DNA of 64,000 bases from Suilimivivens aceti (GTDB taxonomy: Bacteria > Bacillota > Clostridia > Lachnospirales > Lachnospiraceae). The notes beneath the pieces are model-generated. The model saw nothing but the letters and a program-made list of their open reading frames with translations. It was not told where the DNA came from and ran no database searches. The stretch covers positions 1 to 64,000 of the forward strand of contig NZ_JAOQKJ010000007.1 in assembly GCF_025567405.1 (NCBI RefSeq), read 5' to 3'. Made by a program: the position numbers and the translations under genes. Positions 44,795 through 52,504 of the stretch are shown here, piece by piece (position 1 is the stretch's first letter; every line of letters starts with the position of its first letter).

Positions 44795-44823
44795 TTGACA
44801 CCATATACGACACCACATATAAT
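44795..44823 (+). promoter_or_regulatory. Consensus promoter of hicAB
   Basis: TTGACA (44795-44800), a 17-bp spacer and TATAAT (44818-44823). ATACG repeats flanking the -10 could be HicB operator half-sites. Confidence 0.75.
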
Positions 44824-44843
44824 ATACGTAGGAGGTATAACAA

Positions 44844-45101
44844 ATGTCAAAGTGGGATAAACTGATAACACGTATATGCAATTTATCGAAAGACCTCCGA
44901 TTTGATGAGTTACGGAAGGTATTGGAAAGCTACGGATACGAAATGAATGCACCAAGAAGTGGAAGCAGTCATTACACTTTCAGAAAGCAAGGGTGTATGC
45001 CAATTACAATACCAAAGCATGAACCAATCAAGAAAGTATATGTAGAAATGGTAAGGCAGATTGTAGAAAGTGAGGCGAAGAATGATGAAGACGCTGAATG
45101 A
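44844..45101 (+). CDS. hicA: HicA-family toxin (mRNA interferase)
   Basis: An 85-residue toxin of the HicA dsRBD-like fold. The motif GSSHYTFRK contains the catalytic His43, followed by PITIPKHEPIKKVYVEMVRQI, typical of the family. SD TAGGAGGTATAACAA. It overlaps hicB by 20 nt, the usual toxin-first HicAB layout. It is inside the putative guaA-integrated island. Confidence 0.88.
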   Translation: MSKWDKLITRICNLSKDLRFDELRKVLESYGYEMNAPRSGSSHYTFRKQGCMPITIPKHEPIKKVYVEMVRQIVESEAKNDEDAE

Positions 45102-45447
45102 TTATATGACAATGTCCTATCGTATGGAAATTGTGGAAGACAAAGATGAAGGCGGATTTGTAGTTTCTTATCCGGATTTGCCTGGTTGCATTACTTGTGG
45201 TGAGACAGTGGAGAGTGCGGTAGCAAATGCACTGGATGCAAAAAAAGCATGGATTGAAGCTGCATTAGAAGACGGTGTAGAGATTCATGAACCAGACAGT
45301 CTGGAAGACTATTCTGGACAGTTTAAATTAAGAATTCCACGAAGCCTACACAGATCACTGGCAGAGCATTCTCAGAGAGAAGGAATCAGTATGAATCAGT
45401 ATTGCGTGTACCTTCTTTCCAGAAATGATGCAGTGTATTCAAAATAA
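45082..45447 (+). CDS. hicB: HicB-family antitoxin
   Basis: A 121-residue antitoxin. The partial RNase H-like domain reads YRMEIVEDKDEGGFVVSYPDLPGCITCGETVESAVANALDAKKAW, followed by a C-terminal RHH/HTH-type segment LRIPRSLHRSLAEHSQREG that binds its operator. The ATG at 45082 has TGAGG upstream; a GTG at 45070 is also in frame. It neutralises HicA and represses the hicAB promoter (family knowledge). Confidence 0.88.
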   Translation: MMKTLNDYMTMSYRMEIVEDKDEGGFVVSYPDLPGCITCGETVESAVANALDAKKAWIEAALEDGVEIHEPDSLEDYSGQFKLRIPRSLHRSLAEHSQREGISMNQYCVYLLSRNDAVYSK

Positions 45448-45513
45448 AGAATGTGTAGGGTTGGTAAAGAGAAATTTACAGTCTATAAAATAATTTAATA
45501 GTGGAGGGGTACA

Positions 45514-46278
45514 ATGGATAAGGTATGTTTTATAATAACACCTATTGGAAAAGAAGGTACAGAAATACGAAAAAATGCAGATGAAGTTTTAGAATATATT
45601 ATCAATCCAGTCTGTGACTCGTTTGGTTATTCTGTTGTGTGAGCTGATAAAATGACAAACAGTGGATTAATTACGAAGGCGATTATAGAACAAATTATTT
45701 CTGCTGATTTAGTAATTGCTGATTTGACTGGAAGTAATCCAAATGTATTTTATGAATTAGCTATTAGACATTCATATCGTAAACCGGCGATTCAGATTAT
45801 AAAGGGAGATGTGAATATACCTTTTGATATAGCTAATATGAGAACTATATCATATGAAACAACATTGAGTGGTGCTGATTTAGCTAAGAAGGATATTGAG
45901 GCTATGATGCAAGCTATTGAAAATGGTGAAACGGTTCATAACCCAGTTAGTGAAGTAAGTGCATTGTTAAATATATCAGAGAATAGTGCAGTAGAAAATG
46001 CGGAGATATTATCAACATTGTTACTAGAAGTGCAACAAATTCCAGATAGTATGAAAGAACTTGAAAGCAATATTGAAACTAGATTTTCACAAATGCTTTC
46101 TGCATTTATAGAAACAATAAAACATGAACAAGTTGGTAGTGCTGTTAAGCCAGAGGACAAATTACTTGAAATTTTTATGAATAAGTTGATGGAGAATCCA
46201 CAAAAGGGAATGCAGAGTTTTGATGCATTAATGAAATTACAAGAAAAGATGGATAAAGCCCAAAATAATCAAAAATAA
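45514..46278 (+). pseudogene. NDT/TIR-like nucleotide-binding protein gene, interrupted by TGA
   Basis: The frame from ATG 45514 (SD GGAGGGG) reads MDKVCFIITPIGKEGTEIRKNADEVL, then a TGA at 45640-45642, then continues in the same frame, with ISADLVIADLTGSNPNVFYELAIRH, KPAIQI and a C-terminal helical region. The combined 254 codons match the nucleoside-2-deoxyribosyltransferase/TIR-like fold. Homologues have Arg before AD at that spot, so CGA to TGA is the simplest change. A shorter product from ATG 45652 would lack the N-terminal strand. Probably inactive. Confidence 0.7.
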
Positions 46279-46284
46279 AAGTTC

Positions 46285-46303
46285 TGGCAACAAATTGGCA
46301 ACA
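46285..46303 (+). repeat. Pair of TGGCAACA direct repeats near the island's right end
   Basis: TGGCAACA occurs at 46285-46292 and 46296-46303 (11-bp period), mirroring the paired repeats at 44275-44292. Confidence 0.35.
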
Positions 46304-46360
46304 GAAAATCAGTGAGCCAAAGTAATATATACAACTGAAATAAAAAAATGGCAAAAAAGA

Positions 46361-46401
46361 TACAAAACTTAAACAAATATGATTAAGTTTTGTATTTTTT
46401 T
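46361..46401 (+). terminator. Terminator after the interrupted NDT/TIR-like gene
   Basis: A perfect 11-bp stem TACAAAACTTA/TAAGTTTTGTA (46361-46371/46384-46394) with a 12-nt loop and seven T. Confidence 0.8.
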
Positions 46402-46404
46402 GCC

Positions 46405-46415
46405 GAGTTTGAATA
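46405..46415 (+). repeat. Right 11-bp repeat matching the guaA 3' end (putative att site)
   Basis: GAGTTTGAATA identical to 44035-44045, in the same orientation, followed by TAG-like context. With the left copy it bounds 2.37 kb of AT-rich DNA. Confidence 0.5.
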
Positions 46416-46423
46416 GTAAACAC

Positions 46424-46467
46424 AGCTTCAGAAACAGCGAAAACAAGCCATTTCTGGAGCTTTTTTC
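46424..46467 (+). terminator. Terminator hairpin right of the repeat
   Basis: The stem AGCTTCAGAAA/TTTCTGGAGCT (46424-46434/46451-46461, one G-U) is followed by TTTTTTC. This may be the original guaA terminator displaced by insertion (inference). Confidence 0.7.
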
Positions 46468-46698
46468 TTTTCGTTGATACCTATATGATACCTGTTTGGG
46501 CAGTACCGGGCTTATTTTGGAATACTGTGGTATTTAAGGTATTTCTATTTCTTACAAATCTTTTTCTTTTCAAAATTTCCCATTTTATAAAAAATCGTAA
46601 TAATACTACGACTTTTATTTCGAAATTCGGAATATCTCTCGGTTTTAATCAGCTTTTGGATATTTTATCATTTTATGTGTAGGAGAAATCAACTACCA

Positions 46699-47120
46699 CT
46701 AAGTTGGGTAGTAAACAGTAGATTTAGAGAAAGACTCTCCACAGAGTTCTTCCGTTACTTTTTTGACATTTCTGGTTGATATACCCTGCACTACCATTTC
46801 CATCATGGTTGTAATTAAAGCTTGCTCATTACGCTGGTAATTTTCGAATAAGGAAGTCTTAAATGGGACATTACGATGTCTAGGAACTTGTAATTCAATC
46901 TTTCCGATGCGAGTAGTTAATGACCTTGTCCTGGTTCCGTTTCTGTAATCAGAACGTTCCAGAGAACGTTCATAGTTATTAGCACCAAGTTGTTCGGTAG
47001 ATTCAGCTTGAAGAACCTGATTAAGTAAAGCTTCCATAAGCTTGCCGAATGCTTCATCCTTAGTTTCTGAAAAAATCCTACAAAAAAATCACTATCTAAT
47101 GTAAAATGTAATTGAGCCAT
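46699..47120 (-). pseudogene. Truncated, frameshifted IS256-family transposase
   Basis: The minus strand starts MAQLHFTLDSDFFVGF at 47120, frameshifts in an A6/T6 run (47070-47075), and continues as MEALLNQVLQAESTEQLGANNYERSLERSDYRNGTRTRSL ... GISTRNVKKVTEELCGESFSKSTV, the N-terminal third of IS256/mutator transposases. It ends prematurely after STV; the DDE catalytic domain is absent. Hence it is inactive. TTTGTAATTTACACCA at 47202-47217 may be a relic terminal repeat. Confidence 0.85.
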
Positions 47121-47371
47121 GGGTTTCATACTTTCAATTTTGTTTTGTGTGGTAACTTAATTATAACTGAAAGATGAGCACTTGGCTTTTTTTATATAGA
47201 TTTGTAATTTACACCATTATATAGACTTTATCATGGTGTTTATACACTTCTTATCTGATGTTGTTGAAAAGATGAATAATCAACGTGAGAAAGATAATCT
47301 GCCGCGAAAAACGGTAAAGTTAGCCGTTTTGTTGCCAGTTTCAACAGCCATTGGTTCAAAGAGCAAGATAA

Positions 47372-47731
47372 TTGCTGATAGAAAAGAGAAATGCGATAAC
47401 CATAGGAGATACAACAGCAACATGCTTCTATCAAGATGAGCAGTTTATTACCGGAGATCATATGATAGTTATAAGGGCAGATTGGCTGAATAAATATACC
47501 GCTATGTTTATTTTGACATTTTTAAAAAATGAGCAGTTCAAATATTCATATGGACGTGCTTATTTAATGGATAGAGTTAAAGAAACAATAGTAAAACTTC
47601 CGTATAAAAAATCTGATGATGGAAGCCCTTTATTAGATGAAACACATAAGTATTCAGATGAAGGATATATACCAGATTGGGATTATATGGAGAAATATAT
47701 TAAGTCATTACCTTATGGAGACAGAATATAA
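47372..47731 (+). pseudogene. Fragment of a restriction-modification specificity protein
   Basis: A frame of 119 codons from TTG: NAITIGDTTATCFYQDEQFITGDHM... NKYTAMFILTFL ... GRAYLMDRVKETIVKLPYKKS ... DWDYMEKYIKSLPYGDRI. This matches the C-terminal part of S-type or BcgI-like target-recognition proteins. A TAA precedes it and no start/SD is credible, so it is a 5'-truncated remnant. It directly precedes the AbiF RNA locus. Confidence 0.65.
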
Positions 47732-47804
47732 AGAGTAGAATTATTTCTGCTACAAAGTATTTTGGATTATTTAATAGTCTAAGACAAACAACAACAACTT
47801 TTTA

Positions 47805-47833
47805 TTGATTTTTCTGAAAAACTTGCATATAAT
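47805..47833 (+). promoter_or_regulatory. Promoter of the short RNA upstream of abiF
   Basis: TTGATT (47805-47810), a 17-bp spacer and perfect TATAAT (47828-47833). Predicted start about 47840. Confidence 0.7.
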
Positions 47834-47839
47834 ATCTAT

Positions 47840-47890
47840 TAACAGAACCCAACACGCCTCTCAACGATGCGGACCACGTTGGGTCTTTTA
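47840..47890 (+). ncRNA. Short structured RNA upstream of the Abi_2/AbiF gene (AbiF-RNA-like)
   Basis: A 50-nt transcript is predicted between the promoter and the abiF SD. ACCCAAC (47847-47853) pairs with GTTGGGT (47878-47884), with an inner CGC/GCG (47855-47857/4769-71 region 47869-47871) and a U-rich 3' end (TCTTTTA). CAACG (47862-47866) can alternatively pair with CGTTG (47877-47881). A conserved RNA motif upstream of abiF genes is described in the literature; membership here is inferred from position and shape, not tested. Confidence 0.6.
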
Positions 47891-47909
47891 ATTTTAAGGA
47901 GAATATTGT

Positions 47910-48785
47910 ATGGGAGAAATTAAAAAGCATCAGCCTCCTATGACAATTGATGAACAGGTCGAAAATCTGAAAAGTATTGGTTTGATTGTCGATGATGAGG
48001 CGTATGCAAAGAAAATACTTAATGATATTTCATATTTTAGGTTAGTAAAGGCATACAGCCTTAATCTGAAAACGAAAAATGGTTGTTATAATAAGCAGAC
48101 AACATTTAAGGAAATAGTGGATTTATATTTGTTTAATGCAAATTTGAGACAGATTATTTTTCCTGAGATTGAAAAGGTTGAGATTAACGTAAGATGCAGA
48201 TTAGCTAATTTTTTTGCTGAGCAATATGGTGTTTTGGGATATCTGCAGGCGGAAAATTTTGCCAATGAGAATTATCATGCAGAATTTTTGAAAGATATCA
48301 ATGAAGAAATAGGACGAAACTCAAAGGCACCATTTGTACGTAATTTTAGAGAAAACTATGAAGGTGGTTACTTGCCGATCTATGCATTGGTAGAAGTTTT
48401 TAGTTTTGGTACACTATCGAAGTTTTATAAGAATATGCTTAATAAGGATAAAAAGGCTATTGCAAAGACATTTGGTGTAGGTTATACATATTTCGAAAGC
48501 TGGTTGGAGAGCATATCGTATGTGAGAAATATCTGTGCACATTACGGAAGAATATATAATGCCAAGTTGTCCAAGACACCCATATTATATAAGGAGTACA
48601 CACAAGCCGAAATAGGGAATAATAGAATATATGGTGTGCTTTTATGTTTGAAACATTTGCTAAAAAATGATACACATTGGAATTTGTTTGTAGATAACAT
48701 TGAGCTTCTTTTTGACAAATATGAGTGTGTTCAGATTAGTACGATGGGATTTCCGGAAAACTGGAAAGAGTTGCTTCAGCACTAA
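47910..48785 (+). CDS. Abi_2/AbiF-family HEPN abortive infection protein
   Basis: A 291-residue protein of the Abi_2 (AbiD/AbiF) family. Landmarks: PPMTIDEQVENLKSIGLIVDDEAYAKKILNDISYFRLVKAY at the N-terminus, EIEKVEINVRCRLANFF (about 86-102), YLPIYALVEVFSFGTLSKFY, and the HEPN RNase motif R206-NICA-H211 (RxxxxH) in VRNICAHYGRIYN. HEPN proteins of this kind are RNA-cleaving toxins in phage defence. SD AAGGAGAATATTGT. A promoter-driven structured RNA is immediately upstream, suggesting RNA antitoxin control. Confidence 0.9.
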   Translation: MGEIKKHQPPMTIDEQVENLKSIGLIVDDEAYAKKILNDISYFRLVKAYSLNLKTKNGCYNKQTTFKEIVDLYLFNANLRQIIFPEIEKVEINVRCRLANFFAEQYGVLGYLQAENFANENYHAEFLKDINEEIGRNSKAPFVRNFRENYEGGYLPIYALVEVFSFGTLSKFYKNMLNKDKKAIAKTFGVGYTYFESWLESISYVRNICAHYGRIYNAKLSKTPILYKEYTQAEIGNNRIYGVLLCLKHLLKNDTHWNLFVDNIELLFDKYECVQISTMGFPENWKELLQH

Positions 48786-49233
48786 TTGGAGATGCCGTAC
48801 TGGAAAACGAATATTAAGAAAAATGATATATGTATTATAAGAAGTTGGCAGAGCGTAATGCTCTGCATTTTTTGAAAAATGGATGCGAAATAATTGGTGT
48901 CATGGTATGATGATTATTAATATGAGCTAAAGGTGTCGATTTGAAAAATATGATTTGAAAGAAAAAATTGTTGTGATAAAAAATAAATGTTTGCCTGTGT
49001 GATTGTAAAGATAGTCTTAGATTTTAATTTGCAAGAACTAAATCTGTGGACAATATAGCGAATGATATCTATTTTTGAGGGATTATCTTAATAGTTGGAG
49101 CCCAAAGTTATAATAATGCAAGCAAGGGATATTGGAGTTAACATAAATTGGTTATTTATGAGTTATTGTAAATTCTTTAAAATAACTATGAAGGAAAAGT
49201 GGAGGAGGATATATTGAAGAGGCTTGTTAACAA
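48786..49233. other. AT-rich gap between abiF and the second helicase-nuclease
   Basis: Apart from the abiF terminator at 48848-48873, no gene is seen. Near the right end, AGGAGG-spaced TTG 49214 opens a 7-codon frame (TTG AAG AGG CTT GTT AAC AAA TGA) whose stop overlaps the ATG at 49234, a possible leader peptide. Confidence 0.5.
48848..48873 (+). terminator. Terminator after abiF
   Basis: A perfect 7-bp stem GCAGAGC/GCTCTGC (48848-48854/48860-48866) with a 5-nt loop and TTTTTT. Confidence 0.8.
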
Positions 49234-51963
49234 ATGAATACTAAGAATAATATGCTTATTATTAAAGGGGAGATTAAAACCTCTGAAGTAATATCCTGTC
49301 AATACAACCAGGATACTCACAAGTGGAATGTAAAATTTAAAAACGGAAAGCTTTATGCATATACATATTCGAATGTGGAATGGTTAAAAAACCCGGAATC
49401 ATTGAATCCTAATTTGTACCGTCTCAGCAGAGAGAGACGGCCGTTTTTTTATGTGACAGCCATATATGTATTTAAAGGAGAGTGTGAGTACTGGCATATC
49501 TGTTTTGGAGACGGCAGTGAGAGGGATTACAGGCGGGATGACCTGACCATTGAAAAATCTGTCTTAAGTCAGAAGCAGGCAATGAATGTGCTTGCATATA
49601 TAAAACAGATTGCGCAGGTAAGTAATCTCAGGAATGAAGAAACTGGTGAAAATTTACTGACAAAACAATATGAAAAAGTAGGTTTTGTAGGTGAGAACAT
49701 TGTGTTGGCGAAGTATTTAAATCCGGCATTACTTCAAAAGGGCAAAGATAAAAAAGAATGTGGATTTGTACCTATTTTTCCGTTTGGTTGTAATAACAGT
49801 CAGTATAAAGCTGTTAAAAATGCGATGGAAAGTCAGATCAGTATTATTCAGGGACCGCCAGGAACCGGTAAGACGCAGACAATATTAAACATAATTGCTA
49901 ATATTTTGATGCAGGATAAAACAGTGCAGATCGTTTCCAATAACAATGCGGCGACAGAAAATGTATATGAGAAATTATCTTCGCCTCGTTATAATTTGGG
50001 ATTTATAGCGGCGACGTTAGGAAAATCCGATAATAGGAAAAGCTTTGTTGCTAATCAGAATATAAATTATCCTGATTTTACAGCCTGGAAAACAGAGGAT
50101 GACCTGACAAAATTACAGCAGCAAATAGCAGAACAGTCAACACAGTTAAAATGTGTTTTTGATAAAAAGGAGAAACTGGCCTGCTTAAAACAGGAACTTT
50201 CAGGTCTGATTACAGAGCTTGAATATTTTAGGCAATATATTGAGGAATCTGATGTTAATACAGAACTGATAAAGCTAAGCAGAAAATTATCATCAGAGGA
50301 CTGGATGACGTTATGGCAGGAGAGCCAGCTGATTTCTGAAAAGGAAAAAACAACGGGATTTATATTTAAAATCAAGGCTCTCATAAGATATGGAATAATA
50401 AACTGGAATTTCTATAAACAGGATATTGCCAAAATAATTATAACCTTTCAGGCAATGTATTACTGTGCGAAGCAGGCAGAGCTGTCAGATGAAATTGCTG
50501 AGATAGAATCTTACTTGGATAATGTTGATCAAAAGCTGCTTGATAATTTATGTGATGGGTCCATGAAACTATTGAAGAATAAATTGACTGGAAGATATGG
50601 GGAAAATGACCATCGCAGAATATTTAGTGAAGATGATTTAAAGAAAGAACCCTATAGTTTTTTGCAAGAGTATCCAGTTATATTAAGTACAACATTTTCT
50701 TCAAGAAATAGTTTGAATGCTGATGTGGTTTACGATTATCTTATTATGGACGAGGCATCACAGGTGGACATAGCAACAGGGGCATTGGCTCTTTCCTGCG
50801 CCAGAAATGTTGTGATTGTGGGTGATACGAAACAATTACCTAATGTGATCCCGAGTGAGATGAAGAATACCGTAGATTCTATATTTGACAGCTTTCAGAT
50901 TAATGAAGGTTATCGATATACAAACAGTTTCCTGCAGTCTGTTTTGGATGTTATGCCAGATGTAACACAGACGATGTTGCGGGAGCATTACAGATGTCAT
51001 CCGAAGATAATCAATTTCTGCAATCAGAAATTTTATCGGGGAGAGCTGATTATTATGACCACCGATAGAGGGGAGCAGGATGTGCTCTCGGTAGTTAAAA
51101 CAGTGGTTGGGAATCATGCACGTGATCATTATAGCCAACGGCAAATCGATGTGATAAAGAACGAAATTCTACCTAAGTATGCGCCTGATCCACAGGAAAC
51201 GGGAATTATATCACCTTATAAAAATCAGGTAGAAGCATTGCGGAAAGAAATTACAGACATTGATGCTGCTACAGTACATAAGTTTCAAGGGAAAGAGAAA
51301 GACAACATTATTATATCTACTGTAGACGATGAAATTTCAGATTTTGCAGATGATCCATATTTAATCAATGTGGCAGTATCGAGAGCAAAAAAGAAGCTGA
51401 TGCTTGTTGTGACAGGAAATGAACAGCAAAAAGAACGGAATATAACAGATCTGATAGACTATATTCAGTATCACAATTTTGAAGTAACGGAAAGCAAAAC
51501 CTATTCTGTTTTTGATTATCTTTATACACAGTATACAAAAGAGAGAATAGAATATCTGAAAAAACATAAAAAGATATCAGAATTTGATTCAGAGAATTTG
51601 ATGTATTCCCTGATTGAAGAAATTATTGCTGATAATAAATATTCATTTTTAGAGGTTGTCTGTCATTTTCCTTTGAGTACCCTGATCAGGGATACGCAAT
51701 TATTAAATGAGCAGGAAGACAGATATGTAAAGAATTCGTCTACACACCTAGATTTCCTGATATATAATAGAATCAGTAAAAAGCCTGTATTGGCCGTGGA
51801 AGTTGATGGATATGAGTATCATAAAAATGGGACAAAGCAGAATCAAAGAGATTTAATGAAGAACCACATCATGGAAGTATATGGTATTCCTTTGCTGAGA
51901 TTTAAAACAAATGGCAGCGGGGAAAGAGAGAAAATAACAGAGATGCTGGAAAAACAGCTTTAA
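49234..51963 (+). CDS. SF1 helicase with C-terminal nuclease-like domain (second copy)
   Basis: A 909-residue protein with the same layout as the gene at 39026. Helicase motifs: Walker A IQGPPGTGKTQTILN (about 206), Walker B LIMDEASQVD (about 505), VGDTKQLPNV, REHYRCHPKIINFC, VHKFQGKEKDNIIIST, INVAVSRAKKKLMLVV. The C-terminal vsr/DUF2726-like nuclease domain (about 790-909) has HLDFLIYN, LAVEVDGYEYHKNG and a RDLMKNHIM helix. Start: ATG 49234, with an SD-like GAAGAGG or a coupled 7-codon leader just upstream. Low-GC, different N-terminal region: a paralogue or independently acquired relative. Confidence 0.82.
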   Translation: MNTKNNMLIIKGEIKTSEVISCQYNQDTHKWNVKFKNGKLYAYTYSNVEWLKNPESLNPNLYRLSRERRPFFYVTAIYVFKGECEYWHICFGDGSERDYRRDDLTIEKSVLSQKQAMNVLAYIKQIAQVSNLRNEETGENLLTKQYEKVGFVGENIVLAKYLNPALLQKGKDKKECGFVPIFPFGCNNSQYKAVKNAMESQISIIQGPPGTGKTQTILNIIANILMQDKTVQIVSNNNAATENVYEKLSSPRYNLGFIAATLGKSDNRKSFVANQNINYPDFTAWKTEDDLTKLQQQIAEQSTQLKCVFDKKEKLACLKQELSGLITELEYFRQYIEESDVNTELIKLSRKLSSEDWMTLWQESQLISEKEKTTGFIFKIKALIRYGIINWNFYKQDIAKIIITFQAMYYCAKQAELSDEIAEIESYLDNVDQKLLDNLCDGSMKLLKNKLTGRYGENDHRRIFSEDDLKKEPYSFLQEYPVILSTTFSSRNSLNADVVYDYLIMDEASQVDIATGALALSCARNVVIVGDTKQLPNVIPSEMKNTVDSIFDSFQINEGYRYTNSFLQSVLDVMPDVTQTMLREHYRCHPKIINFCNQKFYRGELIIMTTDRGEQDVLSVVKTVVGNHARDHYSQRQIDVIKNEILPKYAPDPQETGIISPYKNQVEALRKEITDIDAATVHKFQGKEKDNIIISTVDDEISDFADDPYLINVAVSRAKKKLMLVVTGNEQQKERNITDLIDYIQYHNFEVTESKTYSVFDYLYTQYTKERIEYLKKHKKISEFDSENLMYSLIEEIIADNKYSFLEVVCHFPLSTLIRDTQLLNEQEDRYVKNSSTHLDFLIYNRISKKPVLAVEVDGYEYHKNGTKQNQRDLMKNHIMEVYGIPLLRFKTNGSGEREKITEMLEKQL

Positions 51964-51996
51964 TAAGATAAGAGGCAGGAACAGAGGTATAGAATA

Positions 51997-52473
51997 ATGA
52001 AAAGAAACCTGAAATTGATATCGTTATATATAGCTGCACTATTAGTATTAGCCACAGTCGGCTGCGCCACTAAAGAGAACAAAGAAACAAATAATTCTGC
52101 CGCTGTAGAGGCAGCAGATCTTTTATATCAGGCAACCGTTTCACCGAATGAACAATATACAGAATCGGATGCAGACGTCGTATACTACACGGTTGAGATT
52201 TATCAGAATGAGGAAAACGACATCATTGTCAGTGCAGATTCCAATTCAGAGTTTTTTGACAGGATGCAGTATGTGATTCCGTGTGATGAGAAAATTTCGG
52301 AAGCTGACATTCAGGTGGAGTGGACGACACTTATGGGGAATCCCAAGCCAGCAAAGGATGATCAGTTAGCGGTAGCACAGGTGACCATATCAGAGAATGG
52401 TGAGATTATCAGTCAGAGAAAAATCAACTTTGCCAGAAAAGCGATTGAAGTTATTGCGGATGCAGGCAATTAA
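51997..52473 (+). CDS. Putative lipoprotein
   Basis: A 158-residue exported protein with a signal anchor and lipobox ATVGC (Cys23), an Asn/Glu-rich linker and an apparently beta-rich domain (about 55-158) with no known motif. SD AGAGGCAGGAACAGAGG lies well upstream; spacing is loose. Located between the helicase gene and the hypothetical gene at 52505. Function unknown. Confidence 0.7.
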   Translation: MKRNLKLISLYIAALLVLATVGCATKENKETNNSAAVEAADLLYQATVSPNEQYTESDADVVYYTVEIYQNEENDIIVSADSNSEFFDRMQYVIPCDEKISEADIQVEWTTLMGNPKPAKDDQLAVAQVTISENGEIISQRKINFARKAIEVIADAGN

Positions 52474-52504
52474 AAAGCAGACAATTAAATGAGGGGGACA
52501 GGAA

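Larger units (their letters stand above)
46279..46699. other. Non-coding stretch at the island's right boundary
   Basis: No gene is visible in 420 bp. It holds two terminator hairpins (46361-46401 and 46424-46467), the right copy of the GAGTTTGAATA repeat (46405-46415) and AT-rich sequence up to the transposase remnant. Confidence 0.6.

Noticed and set aside
44634..44881. Hydrophobic minus-strand frames upstream of hicA
   Set aside because: They overlap the hicAB promoter, are low-complexity AT-rich and have no SD; most likely chance frames.
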